Assembly: GCA_036787815.1 (NCBI GenBank)
Contig: DAIQOP010000027.1
Location: 1-21,752, forward strand
Direction: 5' to 3'
Source: DATBAK01 sp036787815
Lineage (GTDB): Bacteria; Actinomycetota; Acidimicrobiia; IMCC26256; PALSA-610
Length of the DNA stretch: 21,752 bases
The translations under genes were made by a program, and so were the position numbers. This document shows, in pieces, positions 12,725 to 20,976 of the stretch. How positions within the stretch are numbered: position 1 is the first letter of the stretch; every line of letters starts with the position of its first letter. The notes under the pieces were generated by a model, which did not search any database, was not told where the DNA came from, and was given only the letters and a program-made list of their open reading frames with translations.

Positions 12725-13927
12725 TCAGATCGGGCCGCCCGCAAGGGCCCGGGCGAGCGGGCGGGCGAGATCGCCCCGCCGCCCGGTCACGACCCGGTCG
12801 AGCCCGAGCCACTCGGCCAGGGCCCAGAGCTCGCCCGCGAGCGGCTCGACGATCGCTCCGGGCTCCACCCCGTCTTCGGCGAACGCCCCGCTCGCGAGGA
12901 GCGCGCCGGCCTTGCGGTCGGCCTTCAGGTCGATCCGGGCGACGAGCCGGTCGCCGAGCAGGAACGGCAGCACGTAGTACCCGAAGACCCGCTTCGGCGC
13001 GGGCGTGTAGAGCTCGAGGCGGTAGTAGAAGCCGAAGAGGCGCTCGGCGCGCGATCGCTCCCACACCAGCGAGTCGAACGGCGAGAGCACGGTCGCGGCG
13101 GCGATGCGGCGCGGCACGCGGGCGTCGCGGTGGAGGTACGCCGGCTCGGTCCACCCGTCGACGGCCACCGGCAGGAGCTCGCCCGCCTCGACGAGATCGG
13201 CGACGAGCTGCCGGGCCAGGGGCATCTTGAGGCGGTAGTAGTCGGCGAGATCGCGCGCGGTGGCGACGCCGAGGCTGCGGCCGGCCAAACCCAGGAGCGC
13301 GCGCATCGAGTCGGCCTCGCTCGGGGTGGGCATCGCGAGGATCTCCGCAGGGATGATCCGCTCGGTGATGTCGTAGACCCGCTCGAAGCTGGCGCGCCGG
13401 CGGGCCGAGATGCGGCCGCACCAGAACAGGTACTCGAGCGCGACCTTGGTGTCGGTCCATCCCCACCACGGCGCCGAGCGGCTCTCGCCGGTCGACAGCG
13501 CGCCGCTCGACACGGGGCCGCGCTCGCGGACGGCGTCGTAGACATCCTCGACGAACCCGGGGCGGTCGCGCGCGAGCTTCGACAGGTGGCCCCAGGTGAG
13601 ACCCTGCTTCGCGCGCTCCATGCGCCAGCGCAGGAGTGGCTGGAGCGCGATCGGCACGAGGGATGCTTCGTGGGCCCAGTACTCGAAGATCTCGTCGTCG
13701 GCGGCCACCGCCGCGAGGAGGTCGCGCCGGTGGGCACCGAGCCGGGCCCACAGCGGCAGCTCCTGGGAACGCACGATCACGTTGACGGAATCGATCTGCA
13801 CGACCCCGACCGACCCGAACAGCTTGCGCACGTGTCGCCGGTCGACCCTCCCGGTCGGCCGCGCGGAGTCGAAGCCCTGGGCCCCGAGCGCGATGCGCCG
13901 GGCGGTCGGGAGCGAGATCGTCCTCAC
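12725..13927 (-). CDS. YcaQ/AlkZ-family winged-helix DNA glycosylase
   Basis: The 400-residue protein matches the HTH_42 (YcaQ/AlkZ) family along its whole length: an N-terminal LPTARRIALGAQGF, the catalytic-type VQIDSVNVIVRSQELPLWAR (Q44-I-D46, the QxD motif described for these glycosylases), EYWAHEASLVP, WWGWTDTKVALEYLF, FERVYDITERIIP, SLGVATARDLADYYRLK, TVLSPFDSLVWERSRAERLF, YRLELYTPAPKRVFGYYVLP and ARIDLKADRK. Family members remove alkylated or crosslinked bases from DNA by base excision; AlkZ gives self-resistance to a crosslinking toxin, and E. coli YcaQ unhooks interstrand crosslinks. Here no antibiotic cluster is visible next to it, so a general repair role is likelier. The start is GTG at 13927 with no evident ribosome binding site. 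The 79-bp gap to the next gene contains a C-rich run and nothing else I can name. Confidence 0.92.
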   Translation of the reverse strand: MRTISLPTARRIALGAQGFDSARPTGRVDRRHVRKLFGSVGVVQIDSVNVIVRSQELPLWARLGAHRRDLLAAVAADDEIFEYWAHEASLVPIALQPLLRWRMERAKQGLTWGHLSKLARDRPGFVEDVYDAVRERGPVSSGALSTGESRSAPWWGWTDTKVALEYLFWCGRISARRRASFERVYDITERIIPAEILAMPTPSEADSMRALLGLAGRSLGVATARDLADYYRLKMPLARQLVADLVEAGELLPVAVDGWTEPAYLHRDARVPRRIAAATVLSPFDSLVWERSRAERLFGFYYRLELYTPAPKRVFGYYVLPFLLGDRLVARIDLKADRKAGALLASGAFAEDGVEPGAIVEPLAGELWALAEWLGLDRVVTGRRGDLARPLARALAGGPI

Positions 13928-14006
13928 CGGGGCGGCACGCTACCGGTCGCCGCCCCCGCGACCCCCCCAAGTCCGCGCCCTTCCCGCGCCCTTGCCGTAC
14001 CAGGGA

Positions 14007-15200
14007 TCAGGTGGGGCGGTGCGTGGCGGGCGGGAGCGCGGCGCAGAGTTGGTCGAGCTCGGCGTCGGTGTTGAAGTAGTGCACGGACGCGCGCACCGCG
14101 GATTCGATGCCGCGCGGCCCGAAGTCGAGGCGCGCCATGCTCGCCGGTGTGGCCCAGACGTTGATGTGCCGTGCCGCCGCGAGCGCGCGGATCGCGTCGG
14201 GATCGTGCCCGTCGATCGCGAAGGTGACGATCCCGCATTGCTCGCGGCCCTGGTCGAGCACCGTGACCCCCGTTCGGGCTCGCAACCGCTCCCGCAGCGA
14301 CTCCGCCAGCGCGCCGACCCGTTCCGAGATGGCATCGAGCCCGAACGTCAGTGCGTAGTCGGCGGCCGCGCCGAGCCCGAGGTAGCAGGCGTAGCTCCGT
14401 TCGAACTGCTCGAACCGGCGGGCGTCGGGGCGCAGCTCGTAGGTGCCGGCCGAGGTCCATTCCGCGGAGCGCAGGTCGATGACGCCGGGCTGTAACCGCT
14501 CGATCCAGTCGGCTGCGACGTACAGGAACCCGGTGCCGCGCGGGGCGCGGAGGAACTTGCGGCCGGTGGTGGCGAGGAAGTCGCACCCGATCGCCGCGAC
14601 GTCGATCGGGAGTTGGCCGACCGATTGGCAGGCATCCAGCAGATAGGGGATCCCCGTGCCGGCGAGCGCGGCACCGACGGCCGCCGCCGGATTCACGAGC
14701 CCGCTCGACGTCGGCACGTGCGTGATCGCGACGAGCGCGACCCGATCGTCGAGCATCGCCGTGAGCGCGGTGACGTCGATCTCGCCGGTTTCCTCGCTCG
14801 GCACGATCTCGATCCGGGCACCCGTTCGGTTCGCGACCTGCAACATCGCCATGTAGTTGCTCGCGTACTCGGCCCGGTGCGTGAGGATCCGGTCGCCGGG
14901 GCCGAGCGGAAGCGAGTAGAAGACGTGGTCCCAGGCGCGGGTCGCGCTCTCGGCGTAGGCGATCTCGTGCGGCGACGCGCCGACGAGCCTTGCGATCGAC
15001 GCGCCCGCGGCGGTGATGGCGTCGACCGTCTGCTCGGCCGCTTCGTACGCGCCGATGCGGGCCTCGAGCCGGAGGTGGTCGATCACGGTCTCGAGCACGG
15101 GTTGCGGCGTGAGCGAAGCGCCCGCGTTGTTCAGGTGGACGACGTGGGCGCAACCGGGCGTGTCCGCGCGCGCCCGCACCAGATCGATCGCGGGGCTCAA
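14007..15200 (-). CDS. Class-V-fold PLP-dependent aminotransferase/desulfurase-like enzyme
   Basis: The 397-residue enzyme has the fold-type I, class V pattern: HLNNAGASLTPQPV at the N-terminus, the cofactor-binding ATRAWDHVFYSLPLGPGDRI region, HVPTSSGLVNP (H161), LLDACQSVGQLPID (D189 and Q192 contacting PLP), and ATTGRKFLRAPRGTGFLYV with the Schiff-base Lys K215. It resembles cysteine desulfurases and isopenicillin-N-epimerase-like enzymes, but I do not see the flexible SufS-type Cys loop, so a desulfurase role is not supported; racemase, lyase or EgtE-like C-S lyase activity are alternatives. The start is TTG at 15200; its last bases overlap the stop of the amidohydrolase gene (TTGA), so the two are likely translated together. 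No genes of ergothioneine synthesis are nearby. Confidence 0.88.
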   Translation of the reverse strand: MSPAIDLVRARADTPGCAHVVHLNNAGASLTPQPVLETVIDHLRLEARIGAYEAAEQTVDAITAAGASIARLVGASPHEIAYAESATRAWDHVFYSLPLGPGDRILTHRAEYASNYMAMLQVANRTGARIEIVPSEETGEIDVTALTAMLDDRVALVAITHVPTSSGLVNPAAAVGAALAGTGIPYLLDACQSVGQLPIDVAAIGCDFLATTGRKFLRAPRGTGFLYVAADWIERLQPGVIDLRSAEWTSAGTYELRPDARRFEQFERSYACYLGLGAAADYALTFGLDAISERVGALAESLRERLRARTGVTVLDQGREQCGIVTFAIDGHDPDAIRALAAARHINVWATPASMARLDFGPRGIESAVRASVHYFNTDAELDQLCAALPPATHRPT

Positions 15201-16897
15201 CGCTCGTCGGGGCCGCTGCGCAGCGTGGTGCCCGCGAGCGCGCCGGTGTGCTCGCCGCGCTCCATGAAGATCTCGCCGTTCACCACGGTGGCCTCGTAGC
15301 CGCGACCGCGCTGGATGTAGCGCCCGGCGCCGTTGGGGAAGTCGTGGACGTACTCGGGCAGTGCCAGCGCGAGCGCGTCGAGCTCGATGAGGTTCACGTC
15401 GGCGAACGCGCCCGGAGTGAGCACGCCGCGATCCTCCCCACCGAAGAGGGTCGCGGTGTCGGACGTCATGCGGCGGACGCCGTCTTCGAGGGTGAAGCGC
15501 TTGCGGTCACGCACCCAGTACGACAGCAACCAGGTGGGCAGGCCGGCATCCATGATGAGGCCGACGTGCGCGCCGGAATCGGCGAGGCCGATGGCGGTCT
15601 GGGGGTGGGCGAGCATCTCCTCGACCGCGCCCATCTTCTGGTTCAGGAACGGGAAGCTGAACAGGGCACGGCCCTGCGTCTCACGCGAGATGCGCACGAA
15701 CGCCTCGACGACGTCTTCACCGGCGACCGCCGCGTGGTGCTCGAGGCTGTCGGCCTCCGTGTAGTCGTAGTGCGCATCGGGGCCGCGCATCACGTAGACG
15801 CCTCGGAAGTCGAGGCCCGGACGGTGGCGGCGTCCCTCTTCGATGAGCAGCTCGCGGCGCGAGGCGTCGGCGAGCGCGCCGAGCCGGCCGGCGAGGTCGA
15901 GCGCCTGGAGATCGCGCCACGCGGGGGAGGCGCCGAAGAAGGTGCGATTCGCGAGACCGAAGAGCAGACCGATCCCGCGGGCCGTCGTCTGCGGGCGCAG
16001 CACCGCGCCGTTCGCGGCCTCCTCGTCGACGCAGTCGTAGATGCGGCGGTACAGCTCGGGTCCGAGATCGCTCTGCGCGACACCGAACGTGACCGGCCGC
16101 CCGGTGCGCCGCTGCACCTCGGCCATCCAGTGCACCTCGGCGCGGGTGCCGGCATAGTCGGCGCCGGGCTGCTCGAAGCGCGGCGCGACCTCGAACACGC
16201 CGCGTTCGCGGGTGCCGAGCACGTCGGCGATCGCGTACAGCTCGTCGGTGTCGGCCCACGTGCCGGGAACCGGGCGGCCGTCGGGAACGCGGTGCAGGAG
16301 CGTGCGCGAGGTGGAGAAGCCGAGCGCGCCGGCCGCCATCGCCTCGTCGACGAGCTCGGTCATCGCCGCGATGTCTTCGGGTGGCGCCGGCCGGTCGTCG
16401 AGGCCGCGCTCGCCCATCACATGGTGGCGAACCGCGCAGTGACCCACCATCCCGCCGACGTTCACGCCTTTCGGCAGGCGGTCGATCGCGCCCAGGTAGT
16501 CGCCGTAGGTCTCCCATTCCCACGACAGCCCCGACAGGATGCTCGCCGCGGGGATGTCTTCGACCGACTCCATGAGCTCGGCGAGGTAGGCGCGGTCGCT
16601 CGGTCGGCACGGAGCGAAGGTGACCCCGCAGTTGCCGAGCACCACCGAGGTGACGCCGTGCCAGCACGACGAGGTGGCGACCGGATCCCACGACAGCTGC
16701 GCGTCGAGATGGGTGTGGATGTCGACGAAGCCGGGAGTGACCGCGAGCCCGTCGGCGTCGATCGTGCGCCGCCCCCGGCCTCCGACCCGCCCGACCTCGA
16801 CGATGCGGTCACCCTCGATCGCGACGTCGCCCGTGAAGGCCGCGGCCCCCGTGCCGTCGACGATCGTCCCGCCCTTGATCACCAGGTCATGCGGCAT
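15197..16897 (-). CDS. D-aminoacylase / N-acyl-D-amino-acid deacylase-family amidohydrolase
   Basis: The 566-residue protein begins MPHDLVIKGGTIVDGTGAAA, the usual composite N-terminus of cytosolic amidohydrolases. It has the metal motif GFVDIHTHLDAQLSWDP (H61, H63, D65) and WHGVTSVVLGNCGVTFAPCR, where C90 corresponds to the metal-binding Cys of D-aminoacylases. Other conserved parts are GMVGHCAVRHHVMGERG, ADSGAHVGLIMDAGLPTWLL with the catalytic-type Asp, and a C-terminal FADVNLIELD...VVNGEIFMERGEHTG. It should hydrolyse an N-acyl or related amide bond; D-amino-acid derivatives are the best-known substrates, but several actinobacterial members are uncharacterised. ATG 16897 is chosen over the longer open frame (to 17362) because GGAGG lies six bases upstream and homology starts at residue 3. 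The gene is divergent from the coxD-like gene 80 bp away and overlaps the PLP-enzyme gene by four bases. Confidence 0.92.
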   Translation of the reverse strand: MPHDLVIKGGTIVDGTGAAAFTGDVAIEGDRIVEVGRVGGRGRRTIDADGLAVTPGFVDIHTHLDAQLSWDPVATSSCWHGVTSVVLGNCGVTFAPCRPSDRAYLAELMESVEDIPAASILSGLSWEWETYGDYLGAIDRLPKGVNVGGMVGHCAVRHHVMGERGLDDRPAPPEDIAAMTELVDEAMAAGALGFSTSRTLLHRVPDGRPVPGTWADTDELYAIADVLGTRERGVFEVAPRFEQPGADYAGTRAEVHWMAEVQRRTGRPVTFGVAQSDLGPELYRRIYDCVDEEAANGAVLRPQTTARGIGLLFGLANRTFFGASPAWRDLQALDLAGRLGALADASRRELLIEEGRRHRPGLDFRGVYVMRGPDAHYDYTEADSLEHHAAVAGEDVVEAFVRISRETQGRALFSFPFLNQKMGAVEEMLAHPQTAIGLADSGAHVGLIMDAGLPTWLLSYWVRDRKRFTLEDGVRRMTSDTATLFGGEDRGVLTPGAFADVNLIELDALALALPEYVHDFPNGAGRYIQRGRGYEATVVNGEIFMERGEHTGALAGTTLRSGPDER

Positions 16898-16903
16898 GAC
16901 TTC

Positions 16904-16908
16904 CCTCC
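16904..16908 (-). promoter_or_regulatory. Ribosome binding site fixing the amidohydrolase start at 16897
   Basis: GGAGG on the minus strand ends six bases before ATG 16897. The same frame stays open to 17362, but that extension is antisense of the MoxR gene and has no amidohydrolase character. Confidence 0.75.
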
Positions 16909-16977
16909 CGAGGCACGGCCCGCGCAGGTTAGGCGGCCCGGCCGAGGGCGGTAGCGTCTGGGTGTGAGGAGCGTGCC

Positions 16978-17877
16978 GTGAGCGAACCACCCGCAAGCGT
17001 CGAAGAGGTCGTCGCGGCGCTGGCTCGCCACGACTACCTCGCCGACGAGGGGCTCGCGACCTCGATCTACCTCGCGATGACCCTGCGCCGCCCGCTCCTG
17101 CTCGAGGGCGAGGCGGGGGTCGGCAAGACCGAGGTCGCCAAGGTGCTCTCGCGCTGGACGGGCGGCGAGCTCGTCCGCCTCCAGTGCTACGAGGGCATCG
17201 ACGCGGCCCAGGCCGTCTACGAGTGGGACTACTCGCGCCAGCTGCTGCACCTGCGGGCCGTCGAGGCGAGCGGCGCCGCGGTCGTCGAGGACGAGCTCTA
17301 CAGCGAGCGGTTCCTCGTGCGCCGTCCGCTCCTGCGGGCGCTCGACGCTCCCGCGTCGTCACCGCCGCCGGTACTGCTCGTCGACGAGGTCGACCGCGCG
17401 GACGACGAGTTCGAGGCGTTCCTGCTCGAGATCCTCTCCGACTGGGCCATCTCGGTGCCGGAGCTCGGTGTCGTGCGCGCCGAAGTGCCGCCGATCGCGG
17501 TGCTCACCTCGAACCGCACGCGCGACGTGCACGACGCGCTCAAGCGCCGGTGCCTCTACCACTGGATCCCGCACCCCGACTTCGAGCGCGAGCTCGCGAT
17601 CGTGCGCGTGCGCGCTCCCGAGGTCCCCGTCGGGCTCGCGCGGCAGGTCGCCGCGGCGGTCGAGGCGCTGCGCGGGCTCGAGCTCTACAAGCCGCCGGGT
17701 GTCGCGGAGACGATCGACTGGGCGCAGGCGCTCGCCGCGCTCGGCCGGGCCAAGCTCGACGACCACTCCGTCGACGTCACCCTCGGCACGATCCTCAAGT
17801 ACCGGGAGGATCAGGAACGCGTGCGGGCGCACGGCATCTCGGCCCTCGTCGGCGCGGCGGTCGCCCGCAGTGCCTGA
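16978..17877 (+). CDS. coxD: MoxR-family AAA+ ATPase, CoxD-like
   Basis: The 299-residue ATPase has Walker A GEAGVGKT (44-51), Walker B LLVDEVDRAD (133-142), sensor-1 LTSNRTRDVHDALKRRCLY (N179 and the following Arg residues) and the MoxR-type insert VRLQCYEGIDAAQAVYEWDY. Its partner downstream is a CoxE-type VWA protein, which is the standard CoxD-CoxE pairing. In Oligotropha such proteins are needed to insert copper and sulfur into the active site of aerobic CO dehydrogenase; related pairs serve other molybdenum hydroxylases. Start GTG 16978 has GAGGAG seven bases upstream. Its stop lies inside the start of the next gene (8-bp overlap), so the two are coupled. The gene symbol rests on family and context only. 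Confidence 0.93.
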   Translation: MSEPPASVEEVVAALARHDYLADEGLATSIYLAMTLRRPLLLEGEAGVGKTEVAKVLSRWTGGELVRLQCYEGIDAAQAVYEWDYSRQLLHLRAVEASGAAVVEDELYSERFLVRRPLLRALDAPASSPPPVLLVDEVDRADDEFEAFLLEILSDWAISVPELGVVRAEVPPIAVLTSNRTRDVHDALKRRCLYHWIPHPDFERELAIVRVRAPEVPVGLARQVAAAVEALRGLELYKPPGVAETIDWAQALAALGRAKLDDHSVDVTLGTILKYREDQERVRAHGISALVGAAVARSA

Positions 17878-19084
17878 CGGTTCGGGCGTCGCGGGCGTGG
17901 CCGTGCAGGGAGACGCCACCGCCGAACCGGAGCGGATCGCGGTCGCCTTCGCCCGGGTCCTGCGGGGTGCGGGCCTCTCGGTGCCGGTGGGTTCGACGAT
18001 CGACTTCGCGCGTGCGCTCGCCGCGGTCGGACTCACCCGACCGGGCCGGGTCTACTGGGCCGGCCGGGCGACGCTCGTCACCCGCCCGGAAGACATCGCG
18101 ATGTACGACCGAGCCTTTGCGGCGTTCTTCACGGGTGCATGGGTCGAGTTGCGCACGGTGTTGCCACCGATCGAGGTGGTGGTCGCACTCGACGCCGACG
18201 ACGAGGGCGACGGTTCCGACGACCCCGCGGCCGACACGGAGGCCGAAGTTCCGGTCGTCGCGGTGCGATGGAGCCCGACGGAGACCTTGCGCAATCGCGA
18301 CTTCGCGGCCTACTCGCCGGCCGAGTTCGCGGAGGCCCGCCGGCTCATGAGCGATCTGCGGCTCGCGGCCGCGTTCCGGCGGTCGCGCCGGCTGCGGTCG
18401 TCGAACCGCGTCACCAGCCGCCCGGATCTCCGGCGCACGGTTCGGGCCGCGCTCCGCTCGGGGGGCGAAGCGATCCACCGCCCGTCGCGCGATCGGGGCG
18501 AGCGGCCGCGCCGGCTCGTGCTCCTCCTCGACGTCAGCGGATCCATGGAGCCGTACGCGCGTGCCTTCGTCCGCTTCCTACACGCCGCGGTGACGGGCCG
18601 CACCCGCGTGGAAGCGTTCGCGCTCGGCACGCGTCTCACGCGCGTCACACGCGAGCTCGCGGCGCGCGACCCCGACGCGGCGATCGCCGCGGCGGCGCGG
18701 CGGGTCGTCGACTGGTCGGGTGGCACCCGGATCGGCGACTGCCTGCGCGAGTTCAACGACACGTGGGGCGTGCGCGGGATGGCCCGTGGCGCGACCGTCG
18801 TCATCCTTTCCGACGGATGGGATCGCGGCGCGCCCGAAGCGCTCGCCGAGCAGATGCAGCGCCTTGCGCGGGTCGCGCACTCGATCGTCTGGGTGAACCC
18901 CCTCAAGGCTTCGCCCGGCTACGCGCCGCTCGCCCAGGGCATGGCCGCGGCGCTGCCCTACGTCGACGAGTTCGTCGAGGGTCATTCGCTCGCGGCACTG
19001 GAGACCGTGATCGCCGTCGTCGCCGCCCCGCGCGGCCGGCGTCAGGCGTTCGCCGACTCGGCACACGGAGGTGAGCGCAGGTGA
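17870..19084 (+). CDS. coxE: CoxE-like VWA domain protein
   Basis: The 404-residue protein has an N-terminal helical part (ERIAVAFARVLRGAGLSVPV, the CoxE N-terminus), an acidic stretch (109-125), a basic middle and a C-terminal VWA domain from about 212. The MIDAS residues are complete: D221-V-S-G-S225 in LVLLLDVSGSMEPYARAFVR, T286 in SGGTRIGDCLREF, and D316 in VVILSDGWDRGAPE. It is expected to bind metal and the CoxD ATPase, forming a remodelling pair during molybdenum-hydroxylase maturation. GTG 17870 starts inside the end of coxD, and the stop overlaps the following GTG (GTGA). The frame is open further upstream but that part is a shadow of coxD. No export signal is present, so it is cytoplasmic. 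Confidence 0.93.
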   Translation: MPDGSGVAGVAVQGDATAEPERIAVAFARVLRGAGLSVPVGSTIDFARALAAVGLTRPGRVYWAGRATLVTRPEDIAMYDRAFAAFFTGAWVELRTVLPPIEVVVALDADDEGDGSDDPAADTEAEVPVVAVRWSPTETLRNRDFAAYSPAEFAEARRLMSDLRLAAAFRRSRRLRSSNRVTSRPDLRRTVRAALRSGGEAIHRPSRDRGERPRRLVLLLDVSGSMEPYARAFVRFLHAAVTGRTRVEAFALGTRLTRVTRELAARDPDAAIAAAARRVVDWSGGTRIGDCLREFNDTWGVRGMARGATVVILSDGWDRGAPEALAEQMQRLARVAHSIVWVNPLKASPGYAPLAQGMAAALPYVDEFVEGHSLAALETVIAVVAAPRGRRQAFADSAHGGERR

Positions 19085-19398
19085 AGGAGATCCTCGACGA
19101 CATCGAGCGCTGGCGGAACGCGGGAGAGCGCGTGGCCGTCGCGCGCGTCGTGGGCACGGAAGGATCGAGCCCCCGCGACGCGGGCGCCACGATGGTGGTG
19201 AGCGAGACGGGTGAGGTCGCGGGCTCGGTGTCGGGGGGTTGCGTCGAGGGCGCGGTCGTCGCGGCCGCGCTCGAAGTGTTGAGCGGCGCCCGTGAACGCG
19301 GGATCGTCACCTTTGGTTACTCCGACGACGAGGCGTTCGCGGTCGGGCTCACCTGCGGTGGCACGATCCACGTCTTCGTCGAGCCCCTCGACTGGTAG
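19081..19398 (+). CDS. XdhC/CoxI N-terminal-type small protein
   Basis: The 105-residue protein carries the XdhC_CoxI N-terminal domain: WRNAGERVAVARVVGTEGSS, PRDAGATMVVSETGEVAGSV, SGGCVEGAVVAAALEVL, then VTFGYSDDEAFAVGLTCGG and IHVFVEPL. In XdhC this part, including the GGC motif and the later CGG, is linked to binding and sulfurating the molybdenum cofactor before insertion into the hydroxylase. Here it stands alone as a gene, separated from the Rossmann part encoded just downstream. GTG 19081 overlaps the coxE stop by four bases. Length is normal for the split form. Confidence 0.93.
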   Translation: MKEILDDIERWRNAGERVAVARVVGTEGSSPRDAGATMVVSETGEVAGSVSGGCVEGAVVAAALEVLSGARERGIVTFGYSDDEAFAVGLTCGGTIHVFVEPLDW

Positions 19399-19413
19399 CG
19401 GGGAGCGGCCGCG

Positions 19414-20196
19414 ATGGGCGAGGTCTACGAGCGCTTGCGTGACGCCCTTCGCGCCGCGCGGCCGGTGGCGCTCGCGACCGTGGTTGCCGGCCCGCACATC
19501 GGAGCGAAGCTGCTCGTCGAGCCGGGCGAGAAGGCCGTCGGCACGCTCGGCGACCCCGGCCTCGATCGCGTCGTCGCACGCGACGCGGCCGGCGAGCTCG
19601 AGGCGGGGCTCACCTCGACCCGGCACTACGGCCCGCACGGCGAGGCTCGGGAGCGAGATGTCTCCGTGTTCGTCGAGTCGTTCGTGCGCCCGCCGCGCAT
19701 GTTGATCTTCGGCGCGGTCGACTTCACCGCCGCGCTGGCCCGCAGCGCGAAGTTGCTCGGCTACCAGGTCACCGTCTGCGACGCCCGGGCCGTGTTCGCG
19801 ACCCAGGCGCGCTTCCCGATGGCCGACGCGGTCGTGAACGACTGGCCCGACCGCCACCTCGCGGCCGTCGGCGCCGACCTCGGCCCGCGCGACGCGGTGT
19901 GCGTGCTCACCCACGACACCAAGTTCGACGTCCCCGCGCTCGTGTCCGCGTGCGCGACCGCGGTCGGCTACATCGGTGCGATGGGGTCGCGCCGGACGCA
20001 CGAGAAGCGCATCGTCCGGCTCCGGGAGGCCGGGCTCGTCGATGCCGACATCGATCGGATCATGTCGCCGATCGGGCTCGACCTCGGCGCGCGCACTCCG
20101 GAGGAGACCGCGGTGTCGATCTGCGCCGAGATCATCGCCCGGCGTACCCGGCGCGCCGCACCCTCGCTGCGCGACGGCACCGGCCCGATTCACTAA
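19414..20196 (+). CDS. XdhC-family Rossmann-domain protein (CoxF/CoxI-like)
   Basis: The 260-residue protein has an N-terminal XdhC-like half (LRDALRAARPVALATVVAGP, GAKLLVEPGEKAVGTLGDPG) and a C-terminal XdhC Rossmann domain from about residue 95. The latter includes RMLIFGAVDFTAALARSAKL, YQVTVCDARAVFATQARFP, AVCVLTHDTKFDVPAL, and the highly conserved YIGAMGSRRTHEKR and IGLDLGARTPEETAVSI. In xanthine and CO dehydrogenase systems this family receives and sulfurates the molybdenum cofactor and hands it to the apoenzyme. ATG 19414 follows GGGAG at 19401-19405, 15 bases after the stop of the small XdhC gene. The pair together equals one full XdhC plus an extra N-terminal half. The stop TAA overlaps the strong ribosome binding site of the next gene. 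Confidence 0.93.
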   Translation: MGEVYERLRDALRAARPVALATVVAGPHIGAKLLVEPGEKAVGTLGDPGLDRVVARDAAGELEAGLTSTRHYGPHGEARERDVSVFVESFVRPPRMLIFGAVDFTAALARSAKLLGYQVTVCDARAVFATQARFPMADAVVNDWPDRHLAAVGADLGPRDAVCVLTHDTKFDVPALVSACATAVGYIGAMGSRRTHEKRIVRLREAGLVDADIDRIMSPIGLDLGARTPEETAVSICAEIIARRTRRAAPSLRDGTGPIH

Positions 20197-20212
20197 GGAG
20201 GTCGAAGGCCCG

Positions 20213-20962
20213 ATGGATCTCGGAATTGCAGGGCGGCGAGCAGCCGTGGGCGCTGCGTCGCAGGGTTTGGGGTTCGGCGTCGCGCAGGCGTTGGTGAACG
20301 AGGGCGTCGCCGTCGCCATCTGCGCCCGCCGGCAGGACGCCGTCGAAGCCGCGGCCGCGAAGCTCGGCCACGGAGCGGTCGGGATCGTCGCCGATCTCGC
20401 TCGTCCCGAGGGTGCGACGGGCTTCATCGACGCGGCGCGCGACGCGCTCGGCGGGGTCGACATCGTCGTCGCGAACGCGGGTGGTCCGCCGGCCGGCAAC
20501 TTCGAGACCGCGACGATCGAGCAGTACGCCGAGGCGTTCGACCTCAACTGCCGCTCGACGATCGCGATGTGCCATGCGGCGGTCCCCGCCATGCGCGACC
20601 AGCGCTGGGGGCGCGTGCTCGCGATCACGTCGATCGCCGTGCGGCAACCGATCCCGCACCTCATCCTGTCGAACGTCGCGCGCGCCGGAGTGACCGCGTT
20701 CCTCAAGACGCTCGCGCGCGAGATCGCGGCCGACGGGGTCACGGTGAACTCGCTCCAGCCCGGCTTGCACGCCACCGAGCGGCTCACCGGCCTCTACGAC
20801 GCGTCCGCGCTCGACGGCATCGCGAACGGGATCCCCGCCGGATTCCTCGGCTCGGCCGCCGACTTCGGCGCGTTCGCGGCGTTCCTCTGCTCCGACGCGG
20901 CCCGGTTCGTCACCGGTGCGGCGATCCCCGTCGACGGTGGCGCCGACAGCGCCCTGATGTAG
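20213..20962 (+). CDS. SDR-family protein lacking the canonical Tyr-x-x-x-Lys pair
   Basis: The 249-residue protein has the classical SDR Rossmann layout: GAASQGLGFGVAQAL in the cofactor loop, DLARPEGATG, VANAG (residues 86-90), LAITSIAV with S140, and the usual C-terminal SDAARFVTGAAIPVDGG. The catalytic Tyr position (S140 + 13) is S153, and the Lys position is R157 (SNVAR). This matches a known divergent SDR subgroup with SNxxR in place of YxxxK, often annotated as FabG-like. NAD(P) binding looks intact, but hydride transfer by the standard mechanism is not supported; a binding or unusual catalytic role is possible. ATG 20213 has AAGGAGG at 20195-20201 and a closer GAAGG. A Dabb-domain gene follows by 14 bp. 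Confidence 0.92.
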   Translation: MDLGIAGRRAAVGAASQGLGFGVAQALVNEGVAVAICARRQDAVEAAAAKLGHGAVGIVADLARPEGATGFIDAARDALGGVDIVVANAGGPPAGNFETATIEQYAEAFDLNCRSTIAMCHAAVPAMRDQRWGRVLAITSIAVRQPIPHLILSNVARAGVTAFLKTLAREIAADGVTVNSLQPGLHATERLTGLYDASALDGIANGIPAGFLGSAADFGAFAAFLCSDAARFVTGAAIPVDGGADSALM

Positions 20963-20976
20963 GAGAGCGATCTTCG

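Noticed and set aside
12648..13970. Upstream extension of the sigma-factor frame to 626 residues
   Set aside because: The extension is antisense-like, Arg/Pro-rich and overlaps the YcaQ-family gene; sigma homology begins only after 12647.
11822..14074. 750-codon open frame on the plus strand
   Set aside because: Runs opposite to three convincing minus-strand genes and has shadow-type composition.
15248..16954. 568-codon open frame on the plus strand
   Set aside because: Antisense of the amidohydrolase, which has all metal-binding motifs.
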